Below are positions 15,575 to 24,042 of a stretch of DNA of 64,000 nucleotides, piece by piece. The notes under the pieces were generated by a model. That model was not told where the DNA came from. It made no database searches and saw only the letters and a list, made by a program, of their open reading frames with translations. Source of the DNA: an uncultured Eubacterium sp. GTDB taxonomy: Bacteria; Bacillota; Clostridia; Lachnospirales; Lachnospiraceae. The number at the start of each line of letters is the position of its first letter. Position 1 is the stretch's first letter. A program made the position numbers and the translations under genes. The stretch covers positions 70,888 through 134,887 of the forward strand of contig CAJUTM010000006.1 in the NCBI GenBank assembly GCA_910589595.1, written 5' to 3'.

Positions 15575-16723
15575 ATGTATGATAGTATAGTAATCGGCAG
15601 CGGTTTTGCCGGAGCAGTTGTTGCCAGAGAGCTTGCAGAAAAGAAGCAGCAGAAAGTGCTGGTAATTGATTCAAGAGACCATTTGGGTGGGAACTGTTAT
15701 GACAAAAAGGATGAGTTTGGAATCCTGATTCATCAGTACGGCCCCCATATTTTTCATACGAATATTGATCGTGTATATGAATATTTATCACGATTTACCG
15801 AATGGTATGAATATCAACATGAAGTTGTGGGTAATGTATATGGCAGGGAACTACCGATTCCATTCAATCTCAATACGCTTGAAATGGTCTATGGCGAGCG
15901 GGCGCCTCATTTGGAAAAATTGTTGATTGACAATTTCGGGGAGGGCGCCAGAGTACCGATTCTGGAATTAATGAACCATGATAACGAGGAATTGCAGGAA
16001 ATTGCACAATATGTATATGAGAACGTATTTTTGCGCTATACGATGAAACAGTGGGGAAAATCTCCAAAGGAGATAGATCCGGCAGTCTCCGGACGTGTTC
16101 CGGTATTGTTGTCACGGGATAACCGCTATTTTCAGGATAAATATCAGGGACTGCCGTTGCATGGTTTTACACCCGTATTTGAAAAAATGCTGGATTATGC
16201 GGGAATCGACGTCCGCTTAAATTGCGAGGCAAAATCTGTTCTGACGATTGAGCCGGAGGCAGATACGCCGGTTCTCTTTGAGGGGCAGCCATTTGGCGGT
16301 AATATTATCTTTACCGGGGCACTTGATGAGTTATTTGACTGCCGGTATGGCAGGCTGCCGTACCGCTCGCTGCAATTTGATTTTGAGCACTACGATAAGG
16401 AATTTTATCAAAGCCATGGCGTTATTAACTATACCGTATCGGAGGACTTTACCCGTATTACGGAATTTAAATATCTGACCGGACAATTGGAGGCGCCGGA
16501 CACAACGATTGTCAAAGAATATCCGGTGTCATATAACGGTGGCGAGGAAGAGATTCCTTACTATGCCATCAATAACGCAGAAAACGACGCGCTGTTTCAC
16601 AAATATAAAGAGCTTGTAGACAGCATTCCCAATTTCTATTTATTGGGTCGTCTGGCTGAATATAAATACTATAATATAGATGCTATCGTGGATAGGGCGC
16701 TCACGATGGCGGAGGAAATTTAA
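15575..16723 (+). CDS. glf: UDP-galactopyranose mutase
   Basis: Glf is a flavoenzyme that converts UDP-galactopyranose to UDP-galactofuranose, the donor for galactofuranosyl transfer. The 382-residue protein begins with the FAD-binding GSGFAGAVVAREL (8-20). It also shows DHLGGNCYD, YGPHIFHT, the KQWGKSPKEIDP segment, RVPVLLSRDNRYF and the C-terminal GRLAEYKYYNIDAIV typical of Glf. ATG 15575 lies six bases after GGAGG; the upstream ATG at 15569 directly abuts it. It starts the polysaccharide locus and matches functionally with the GlfT2-like transferase at 27762, although 11 kb and an unrelated block separate them. Confidence 0.95.
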   Translation: MYDSIVIGSGFAGAVVARELAEKKQQKVLVIDSRDHLGGNCYDKKDEFGILIHQYGPHIFHTNIDRVYEYLSRFTEWYEYQHEVVGNVYGRELPIPFNLNTLEMVYGERAPHLEKLLIDNFGEGARVPILELMNHDNEELQEIAQYVYENVFLRYTMKQWGKSPKEIDPAVSGRVPVLLSRDNRYFQDKYQGLPLHGFTPVFEKMLDYAGIDVRLNCEAKSVLTIEPEADTPVLFEGQPFGGNIIFTGALDELFDCRYGRLPYRSLQFDFEHYDKEFYQSHGVINYTVSEDFTRITEFKYLTGQLEAPDTTIVKEYPVSYNGGEEEIPYYAINNAENDALFHKYKELVDSIPNFYLLGRLAEYKYYNIDAIVDRALTMAEEI

Positions 16724-16740
16724 GAAAGAAGGGAAAGAAC

Positions 16741-17757
16741 ATGAAACTTTTGACAGTGGCGATACCTTGTTATAACTCTCAGGATTATATGGAGCATGCA
16801 GTAGAGACGGTTCTTGTAGGGGGAGAAGACGTGGAAATTCTGCTCGTTGACGACGGCTCTACGGATGATACTGCAAAAATCGCCGACCGTCTGCAGGAGC
16901 AGCATCCGACTATTGTAAAAGTCATTCATCAGAAAAACGGAGGTCACGGATGTGCTGTGAATACCGGCTTGGAAAGGGCGAGCGGTATATACTATAAAGT
17001 ATTAGATAGTGACGACTGGTTTGACCGCGCCGCCTTTTTGAAAGTATTAGATGTTCTCCGCCACTTTGTGGAAGACGGACGGGGCGTCGATATGTTTATT
17101 GCCAATTATGTCTATGAGAAGCCAAGTCTTCGCAAGCATAAAGCAATTCGTTATGATGGTGTATTTCCAGAAGAGAAAGTCTTTACATGGAACGACGTGA
17201 AGCGTTTTAAAATTAGTCAAAATATTTTAATGCATTCGGTTATCTACCGCACAAAAATACTTCGTGATTGTGGGCTGGAGCTGCCAAAGCACACGTTCTA
17301 TGTGGATAATATATTTGTCTACAATCCACTGCCGTCTGTCAAAACGATGTATTACATGAATGTAGATTTGTACCGCTACTTTATCGGCAGGGATGACCAG
17401 TCCGTCAATGAAAAGGTAATGATGGGCCGGATTGACCAGCAGTTGAAAGTGACGAAACTAATGATTGACGCCCATGATTTGACAAAGATAAAAAATAAAA
17501 AACTCCGCGACTATATGGTGAAATACCTGACAATGATGATGACGGTCAGCTCCGTCTTTCTTATAAAAGAGGGTTCAGAGGAGAGCCTTGCCAAACGGGA
17601 GGACTTGTGGGCCTATCTGAAAGCACAAAATAAGGCGATGTATCGTATGGTGAATAAGATGGCGCTGAGTAAGCCGATGCAGTTCCGCGGTAAGGCCGGA
17701 AGAAAAATCGTCGTATGGGGATATTCCCTGTCACAGAAAATATATGGTTTTAATTAA
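16741..17757 (+). CDS. Glycosyltransferase family 2 protein
   Basis: The 338-residue protein starts with LLTVAIPCYNSQDYMEHAVETV, followed by VDDGSTDDT, the NGGHGCAVNTGLERASG loop and the metal-binding LDSDDWF. This is a GT-A fold inverting transferase of family GT2. The rest (about 210-338) is basic and helical, with no clear membrane span. It begins 17 bases after glf, with GAAGGGAAAG as ribosome site, so the two form an operon. It shares the unusual GGHG loop with the GT2 at 25176 and is probably an ancient duplicate of it. The sugar is unknown. Confidence 0.88.
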   Translation: MKLLTVAIPCYNSQDYMEHAVETVLVGGEDVEILLVDDGSTDDTAKIADRLQEQHPTIVKVIHQKNGGHGCAVNTGLERASGIYYKVLDSDDWFDRAAFLKVLDVLRHFVEDGRGVDMFIANYVYEKPSLRKHKAIRYDGVFPEEKVFTWNDVKRFKISQNILMHSVIYRTKILRDCGLELPKHTFYVDNIFVYNPLPSVKTMYYMNVDLYRYFIGRDDQSVNEKVMMGRIDQQLKVTKLMIDAHDLTKIKNKKLRDYMVKYLTMMMTVSSVFLIKEGSEESLAKREDLWAYLKAQNKAMYRMVNKMALSKPMQFRGKAGRKIVVWGYSLSQKIYGFN

Positions 17758-17794
17758 TGGGTTAAACCAGATAGGAATAAAAAAGATATGTATG

Positions 17795-17820
17795 GGCAGG
17801 AGTATAGATTTTCTCCTGCC
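17795..17820. terminator. Hairpin between converging genes (terminator-like)
   Basis: The perfect 8-bp stem GGCAGGAG/CTCCTGCC has a 10-base loop. It lies in the 100-bp gap between the glycosyltransferase and the converging AraC-type gene. No T-run follows directly, so intrinsic termination is likely but not certain. Confidence 0.5.
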
Positions 17821-17860
17821 GCAAATAGGTAGTATATCTATTCTGTCTTAGTATCCATAG

Positions 17861-18706
17861 CTATTTTTTTACTACAGGTATCCATACTTCGTATTGTGCA
17901 TTTTGTGGGTCTGGATTTAGGTAAACCTCGACATCAGGAGCATTGCCATATTCGTATCCCGATGTCGGCAGCCATTCTGTTACGATACGTCGTTCTAATT
18001 CCTGAATAGACTGATTTGTACCCTCTCCAGAAAATATTGCCCATGTAGCTGCCGGCACGATATATTCTTCAAGTTCATTCTTTTCTTGTGAAGTTGATAC
18101 CGCAATATAATACTTCCACGGTTCCGTATCATTACAGGTGCTGACGCCAAGCACTCCCATAGGCGGCGTATCCATCATACTGATTAATCTCTGTAATGTT
18201 CCGTTCATAGAAATTTCCTGCCACTTTGGAGGTATGACCGTAAAATTTTTTTCAATGTCCTTATGAAGCGGTACCGATACGCCTACAATACGGAATGCAT
18301 CTTTTGTTTCAATTCGATAATTCATTTCTTCCACTCCTTTAACTGTAATTTTAAATAAGATAGGTGGGAAAGATTTTACGGATACACCCTCGTTTTTAAC
18401 GGCAGATGGGGCGACTCCGTGAACAGACTGAAATGCTCTGTTAAATGCAGTAGGGGAATTATATCCATATTTTCCTGCCACATCAATGATTTTCATGCTT
18501 TTACCCTGTAAGTCTACAGCGGCAAGTGACATTTTTCTCCTGCGGATATATTCAGATAAAGAAATCCCTGCCATATAGGTAAACATTCTCTGGAAATGAT
18601 AAGAAGAACAACAGGCAATCTGCCCAAGCTGTTCATAATCCATGTCATCTGTCAAATGTTCCTCAATATAACTGATTGCATCATTTAATCTTTCAATCCA
18701 TTCCAT
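17861..18706 (-). CDS. AraC family regulator with C-terminal GyrI-like effector domain
   Basis: The 281-residue protein has an N-terminal AraC double helix-turn-helix (about 8-105). Its typical pieces are YEQLGQIACCSSYHFQRMFTYMAGISLSEYIRRRK and GYNSPTAFNRAFQSVHGVAPSAV. From about 125 a GyrI-like/AraC_E_bind small-molecule domain follows (YRIETKDAFRIVGVSVPLHKD to EVWIPVVKK). Such proteins (Rob/SoxS-like with effector domain) sense lipophilic compounds and often control export or detoxification genes. GGAG lies nine bases before the ATG. The broken flavodoxin gene upstream on the same strand was perhaps a target. Confidence 0.9.
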   Translation of the reverse strand: MEWIERLNDAISYIEEHLTDDMDYEQLGQIACCSSYHFQRMFTYMAGISLSEYIRRRKMSLAAVDLQGKSMKIIDVAGKYGYNSPTAFNRAFQSVHGVAPSAVKNEGVSVKSFPPILFKITVKGVEEMNYRIETKDAFRIVGVSVPLHKDIEKNFTVIPPKWQEISMNGTLQRLISMMDTPPMGVLGVSTCNDTEPWKYYIAVSTSQEKNELEEYIVPAATWAIFSGEGTNQSIQELERRIVTEWLPTSGYEYGNAPDVEVYLNPDPQNAQYEVWIPVVKK

Positions 18707-18786
18707 AACAAAAATTCTCCTAACAGCTTTTAGTATATATTACGATTCCGTTTTTTTCCTCTCAATCTCTGCACAAAAAAGAGAGA

Positions 18787-19416
18787 TTATATTTTCTGAG
18801 TTCTCCACGGTCTGTTTTTTCCAAGCCAGCCTCGCTCAGACCAATACTTCCCGTCAAGATGTTCGGGGTCATTTTTATGTAACGATTTTTGTATCATATG
18901 GCAGAAAAGAAATTTTATCCTTGTAATTGCATTTACCCTCGAAGGCTTTTCGTAGTTGACGCTCGAAAGCTTTTGCGACAACCGATTCATCTTTTTTGTA
19001 AGTTCGGAACGTTTCTTTTCGGCAAGATTTTCCCAGATAATGGCTCTCATTAGTTTCCCTGTAAATATCGTGATTTTGGAAATACCCCACCATGAAAGAC
19101 TGTGTTTTATGTCTTTTGCCACAGACTTTGCTCCCGCACCGAGACATTGCGTAATAATAACCGCCCGTTTTGTAAACATTTCGGGAGCCGGACGGTGTGG
19201 CATCCACAAATAAGAAAAATGGTCAAGCAATGCTTTCATGGAGCCTGTTGTGTGCATCACATAAGCAGGAGATGTCATCACAATCAAATCAGCTTCCAAT
19301 AATGACGCCGAAATTTTTTGTATGTATTCTGCATCCTTGCACGTATGCTCGCCTTTCAATTCAAAATAATTCTTATGAAATCAATGATTTTGCATTAAAA
19401 CTTGTGTATTTGTCAT
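18787..19416 (-). pseudogene. Broken flavodoxin-like NAD(P)H-dependent oxidoreductase
   Basis: The C-terminal portion (18787-19359, 190 residues) matches flavodoxin-fold FMN oxidoreductases: CKDAEYIQKISASLLEADLIVMTSPAYVMHTTGSMKALLDHF, then TQCLGAGAKSVAKDI. The N-terminal FMN phosphate-binding loop is absent. A good ribosome site (GGGAG) and ATG at 19416 remain, but the frame stops after 11 codons at 19381. The same frame resumes directly as FHKNYFELKGEHTCKDA. This pattern fits an internal deletion of the N-terminal coding part, leaving both ends. It is unlikely to make a working enzyme. The AraC gene lies downstream. Confidence 0.75.
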
Positions 19417-19565
19417 ATTGGCATTCTCCCTTGTATTTCAACTAATTAAAACAATTTTATATAGTTTTGTTCTAATTTTGTGTATTTTTTATTTTAGCAT
19501 AAAAAAGGTCAATTTTTGTAGAATTATTTTGTTATTTGTCGAGGTGGGATTTCATACTATCCCAT

Positions 19566-20575
19566 TTAATCTTTTATTTGTTTCGTTTCCTCAATCAACA
19601 AATCAACTTCATTTGCTTCTATTTTCTTTCTGTTTTCATCATAAAGCTCGTATTGTTCGTAGGCATGTGCCTTTGCTTGCTGTGCAGAAATGTGACCAGC
19701 ACCAGATAGCACTTCCCTTCCTGTCATATTCAGAAAATTATTAAGATAGGTTTCCCAATCTTCATATACATTGGGATATGTCTGCGGGCTTGATCCTCTG
19801 CAAAGTCCAGATACATAGTAACTACCCTGTTTAATTCCTGCATTTCATCTTCATCAAGATAATTTTTCGCAATATCCACATCTTTCTTTCGGACTTTTGC
19901 TCCCTCATAGGCAGTTAATCCCATGTTATTTTTTGTGGCATCTGCTCTTTGCATAATAACTTCTGCAGCAGTATGTCCATGTACCCCGTAATGTATTTTG
20001 TTCTGTACGGTTTTAAAGAATAGTTGTGCCTCTGTATCATTACTGGAGTAATCAATGGATGTTTTATATATATCGCAAATCTTCTGATAAAATCGTTTTT
20101 CAGAAGCCCGGATTTCACGAATCCGTTCTAATAATTCGTCGAAATAGTCCTCCCCGAATTGTTTTGGGTTTTTGAGCCGTTCATCATCCATAGTAAAACC
20201 CTTGCGGGAATATTCCTCTAATATATGGGAAGCCCAATTTCTGAAATGCATTCCCACATTGGAACGGACACGATAGCCAATGGCAAGGATTATTTTGAAA
20301 TTATAATGCTTTTTCTTCCTTTTAATCTTTCTTTTTCCCTCTGTTTGAACTTGTAAGAATTCCTTACAAGTTGAAATTTCGTCTAATTCCCCATCTGCAT
20401 AGATATTGCGGATATGCATGGTTATGTTTTGAGGAGTTGTATTATATAATTTGGCAAGGGCGGACTGGTTCATCCAAATATCGTTATTTTGAAAAAAAAC
20501 ATCAATTCTGGTGTCGCCTTTTTCTGTCTGATAAATAAGAATATCCCCTAACTGCACTATTTCATCATTTTCCAT
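19566..20575 (-). pseudogene. rhuM family gene with a frameshift near the 3' end
   Basis: RhuM-family proteins carry an N-terminal KilA/Bro-like DNA-contact region and often lie on genomic islands; their function is unsettled. The frame from ATG 20575 (GGAG nine bases before) encodes MENDEIVQLGDILIYQTEKG, QSALAKLYNTTPQNITMHIRN and the LDFAEDQARRHIPMYMK motif. It then ends in an unrelated tail (IGKPILIIF) at 19730. In the +1 frame the normal family C-terminus continues without a break: DWETYLNNFLNMTGREVLSG, then GHISAQQAKAHAYEQYE, to the TAA at 19566. One base appears missing in the A-run of ATGAAGATTGG at about 19760. It may be a real mutation or a sequencing error. Confidence 0.8.
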
Positions 20576-20630
20576 CCGCAAATTCTCCTTCTTGCCTTTT
20601 TTTCTGCTCTTATACACATTGTACTGGTTT

Positions 20631-20804
20631 TTACACGATACCGATACCACAGTTTTTTCTTTGATGTGGGTAAGTAGCTATTTTTTCAATGAAAGAATTT
20701 TCCTCTTTTTCCCGTTCTATTTCCTGAATAGCGGTTCGTTCCTGTGGCAGTGCGTCCAAAAGTCCATCTTCAATTTCTGAAAAGGATTCTGTTCCCTTTT
20801 GCAT
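20631..20804 (-). CDS. Short open frame upstream of rhuM, possible mobile-element remnant
   Basis: A 57-residue frame begins at ATG 20804 (MQKGTESFSEIEDGLLDALPQ) and continues with an acidic coiled segment (ERTAIQEIEREKEENSFIEKI). It then ends in a non-conserved tail. The ribosome site is weak. The composition resembles small acidic proteins on conjugative elements of gut Clostridia, but no family could be assigned. Together with rhuM it may be leftover island DNA. Confidence 0.35.
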   Translation of the reverse strand: MQKGTESFSEIEDGLLDALPQERTAIQEIEREKEENSFIEKIATYPHQRKNCGIGIV

Positions 20805-20928
20805 TATGGAGTCACCGCTTTCTTATCTGTACATTTAAAATATTTTTCAATCTTTTTTTAAAACAGTTTCGATTTCATTATTGCTCCTATATTTATCATT
20901 CACATATACGATATGCGGTCCTTTCAGG

Positions 20929-22374
20929 TTATTGTCTTGTCTCATTTAACAGTGTTTTCTTCATTTCATACAATTTATCGGACAAATCGACATACACTTC
21001 CTGCGGGTTTACCAGACGTCGGGATTCTTCCCACATCGTATCGAGCTGCGCCTTGCAATAGGCCTGAATCTCCATGACAGTCGGGCTTTCATAGACACAT
21101 TGTCCGTTTTGGAAGACAGGAACAAGAATCTCTTTCATTTCGTATGTGCCGCCTTTTAGCAGAGTTTTTTTCCATGTGGCATTGGAATCAAAGAGAAGCA
21201 AGTCTTCGGTCTTGTCAAAGGTTTCCTCTGCCAAAGTGATGTAATCGGCACGGATTTTTCCTGTCTCTTTGTCATAAATACGATAGACGGTTTTATTTCC
21301 GGGGTTGGTAATTTTGGCGGGATTTTCGGAAAGTTTAATTTTAGGGATAAGCGTATTGTCCTGTTCGACGGCGGCGAGTTTATACACGCCGCCAAAGGCG
21401 GGTGTATTTTTGGAAGTAATAAGGTTGGTGCCGACGCCCCACGAATCGATACATGCCCCCTGTGAGAGGAGGGAGTCGATTAAGTACTCATCCAAATCAC
21501 TGGAAGCGCATATCTCCGCCTGTGGGAAACCGGCGTCGTCTAACATTTTTCGAGCCTTTTTAGACAGATATGCCAAGTCGCCGCTATCCAGACGAATGCC
21601 GTACTTTTCCGGCATGCAGCCGCTGTCGTGAAGCTCCTGAAAGACCTGAATGGCGTGCGGTACGCCGGAGCGCAGGGTATCGTAAGTGTCGACGAGCAGC
21701 GTCGTGTTGTTCGGGTAAAGTTCTGCGTATCTGCGGAATGCCGTGAGCTCGTCTCCGAAGCTCATAATCCAACTGTGGGCATGCGTGCCGAGAGCCGGAA
21801 CGCCGTACTCTTTGGCACAGATGACATTGCTTGTTCCGATACAGCCGCCGATGATAGCGGCGCGGGCACCAAAAGTTCCCGCATCCGGTCCCTGCGCGCG
21901 CCGCAGGCCAAATTCCATGACGCCGCCGCCTCTGGCTGCGTAGCATACGCGCGCCGCTTTCGTGGCAATGAGGCTCTGGTGATTGACAAGGTTGAGGAGG
22001 GCGGTTTCTACTAATTGGGCTTCCATGATAGGGCCGACGACTTTTATCAACGGCTCACGCGGAAAAATAACAGTGCCCTCCGGAATCGCGTATACGTCCC
22101 CGGTAAAATGAAAACTAGCCAGATAATCCAGAAAGTCTTCGTCAAACGTATTCAATCCGCGCAAATAGTCAATGTCGTCATAGTCAAAATGCAGGCTTTT
22201 AATGTAGTCGATGACGTTTGCGAGACCGGCACATACGGCGTAGCCGCCATCGTCCGGATTTTGCCGGTAAAAAAGGTCAAAAACAACGCGTTCCGTCACG
22301 TTGTTGCGAAAATAGCCCTGCATCATCGTTAATTCATAAAAATCCGTTAAAAGAGTAAAATTTCTTGTATCCAT
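20929..22374 (-). CDS. pncB: Nicotinate phosphoribosyltransferase
   Basis: PncB makes nicotinate mononucleotide from nicotinate and PRPP in the NAD salvage route. The 481-residue protein starts with MDTRNFTLLTDFYELTMMQGYF and has DLFYRQNPDDGGYAVCAGL. The family core follows (EFGLRRAQGPDAG, GTSNVICAKEYGVPALGTHAHSWIM, RLDSGDLAYLSKKARKMLDDAGF). ATG 22374 lies nine bases after GGAGG; the longer frame from 22395 has no ribosome site. It lies between the two halves of the polysaccharide locus and has no NAD genes nearby. A degraded copy of the three-hairpin repeat lies upstream at 22415-22476. Confidence 0.95.
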   Translation of the reverse strand: MDTRNFTLLTDFYELTMMQGYFRNNVTERVVFDLFYRQNPDDGGYAVCAGLANVIDYIKSLHFDYDDIDYLRGLNTFDEDFLDYLASFHFTGDVYAIPEGTVIFPREPLIKVVGPIMEAQLVETALLNLVNHQSLIATKAARVCYAARGGGVMEFGLRRAQGPDAGTFGARAAIIGGCIGTSNVICAKEYGVPALGTHAHSWIMSFGDELTAFRRYAELYPNNTTLLVDTYDTLRSGVPHAIQVFQELHDSGCMPEKYGIRLDSGDLAYLSKKARKMLDDAGFPQAEICASSDLDEYLIDSLLSQGACIDSWGVGTNLITSKNTPAFGGVYKLAAVEQDNTLIPKIKLSENPAKITNPGNKTVYRIYDKETGKIRADYITLAEETFDKTEDLLLFDSNATWKKTLLKGGTYEMKEILVPVFQNGQCVYESPTVMEIQAYCKAQLDTMWEESRRLVNPQEVYVDLSDKLYEMKKTLLNETRQ

Positions 22375-22414
22375 TCTTTTGCGCCTCCTTAACATAACCC
22401 CTGTTTACAAATTC

Positions 22415-22476
22415 CCATTTCGGAGCATTTACGCGACATATGAAAAAGCAGCGTATCTGCGAGATTTTTCATACTG
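22415..22476 (-). repeat. Degraded partial copy of the three-hairpin repeat (upstream of pncB)
   Basis: The segment opens CCATTTCGGAGC, compared with CCATTCCGAAGC in copies A and B. It then has AAAAAGCAGCGTATCTG followed by TTTTT, matching the first hairpin. The TATGAAAAA/TTTTTCATA arms still form a stem. Hairpins two and three are missing. Orientation relative to the downstream minus-strand gene is the same as in the other copies. Confidence 0.45.
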
Positions 22477-22520
22477 ATTATTATAGCAGATATGGGGAAG
22501 AAACGAAAGGGGCAGTATCG

Positions 22521-22550
22521 TTGACAATAAGAATAAGGGTATGTTACTAT
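22521..22550 (+). promoter_or_regulatory. Predicted promoter of the second polysaccharide operon
   Basis: A consensus TTGACA (22521-22526) is followed after 18 bases by TACTAT (22545-22550), about 55 bases before the sugar transferase start. It would drive the six collinear genes up to 29534. Confidence 0.6.
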
Positions 22551-22602
22551 TACAGTATCTATACATGAGAATATTTAGGAAAGGTATGAGGAAGGTCCGT
22601 TC

Positions 22603-24042
22603 GTGATGAGTAAAAATTATGACCCGTATAAAAAGACAATACTTTTTGTATTTTCTCTCGTTAGTGTTGTATTGATGGCAATTGTTTTTGCCTTTTTCTG
22701 GTATCGTATTTACTGGCATACGATGTATACATTCCACTTTTACCGAAAGGGAAACTGGGCGATGGTTGCCTTTTATGGCATTTTGGTATATTTCTTTTCT
22801 GCCATGTATGGCGCCCTGCGGATTGGGCAGCTCCGTCGTATGGAGGTCGTGCTGTCGCAATTTCTGGCGACTTTTTTTGCCAATGTGGTTATGTATATCG
22901 TAATCTGCCTGCTGGCGTTTGGTATGGTTAATCCGGGATATATGTTTCTTATGCAGTTGATAGATTGCGGCATTGCTACTGTGTGGACGGTTTTTGCAAC
23001 GATATTTTATAACCGCATTTTTCAGCCGTGGAAGATTTTGCTCATATATGGCGACCGGCCGGCTGTTGAGTTGGTGAATAAGGTGGAGACGCGGCGGGAT
23101 AAGTATGCGATTTACGGAGCGATTCATGCCAATGCGGATTGGGAAAAAATTACGGAAGAGATGAAATCGTATCAGGCGGTACTGATTGGAGATATCGCGG
23201 CGGAGAAGAGAAACGAACTGCTGAAATATTGTTATGGAAAGGGAATACGAGCCTATGTGATGCCGAAAATTTCCGATATAATTTTAATGGGCGGAGATAA
23301 AATTCATGTCTTCGACACGCCTTTCTTGCTGTCAAAAGGATATTCTCTCAGTTTCGACCAGAGAATCTGGAAGCGGTGTCTGGATTTAGTGATTTCGCTT
23401 CCGCTATTTGTCATAGCAGCGCCATTCATGCTTTTGACGGCGCTGGCGATAAAAATCGGCGACGGCGGGCCCGTGCTATACCGACAGATACGGTGTACAA
23501 AAGATAACAGGGAATTTTCGATTTTGAAATTCCGCAGTATGGTAGTGGATGCGGAGAGCGATGGAGAAGCGGTGCTGGCAAAAGAGAACGATGACCGTAT
23601 TACACCAGTTGGAAAGGTAATACGGGCAACGAGACTGGATGAATTACCCCAGCTTATAAACGTGTTGAAAGGGGAGATGTCTCTCGTTGGGCCGAGACCG
23701 GAGCGTCCGGAGATTATTGCCCAATACGAGGAAGAAATGCCGGAATTTGAATTTCGCACGCGGGTGAAAGCAGGTGTGACAGGCTTTGCTCAGATTTATG
23801 GTAAATATAATACGGTTCCTTATGACAAACTAAAGTTAGATTTATTTTATATAGAAAATTATTCTCTGTGGATGGATGTAAAACTAATCTTGATGACGGT
23901 GAAAACGATGTTGAAAAAAGATGCCACAGAGGGAATTGAGGAAAATCAGACAACAGGTCTGCGCGACATCGGTACGGGAAATGAAGATGTGGAGCGCATC
24001 GTTAATAAGCAAGTGTCGGAGGGAAAGACTAAGGATGAGTAA
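22603..24042 (+). CDS. Undecaprenyl-phosphate sugar-1-phosphate transferase (polyprenyl glycosylphosphotransferase)
   Basis: The protein has 479 residues. Four N-terminal transmembrane segments (about 10-140) are followed by a Rossmann-like middle region and the bacterial sugar-transferase domain (about 255-450). The catalytic-domain signatures are KRCLDLVISLPLFV, YRQIRCTKDNREFSILKFRSM, TRLDELPQLINVLKGEMSLVGPRPERP and RVKAGVTGFAQIYGKY. It starts glycan assembly by moving a sugar-1-phosphate from a nucleotide sugar to the lipid carrier at the inner membrane face. GTG 22603 (then ATG 22606) follows GGAAGG. Being first in the operon fits its priming role. Its stop overlaps the next gene by eight bases. 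Confidence 0.92.
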   Translation: MMSKNYDPYKKTILFVFSLVSVVLMAIVFAFFWYRIYWHTMYTFHFYRKGNWAMVAFYGILVYFFSAMYGALRIGQLRRMEVVLSQFLATFFANVVMYIVICLLAFGMVNPGYMFLMQLIDCGIATVWTVFATIFYNRIFQPWKILLIYGDRPAVELVNKVETRRDKYAIYGAIHANADWEKITEEMKSYQAVLIGDIAAEKRNELLKYCYGKGIRAYVMPKISDIILMGGDKIHVFDTPFLLSKGYSLSFDQRIWKRCLDLVISLPLFVIAAPFMLLTALAIKIGDGGPVLYRQIRCTKDNREFSILKFRSMVVDAESDGEAVLAKENDDRITPVGKVIRATRLDELPQLINVLKGEMSLVGPRPERPEIIAQYEEEMPEFEFRTRVKAGVTGFAQIYGKYNTVPYDKLKLDLFYIENYSLWMDVKLILMTVKTMLKKDATEGIEENQTTGLRDIGTGNEDVERIVNKQVSEGKTKDE

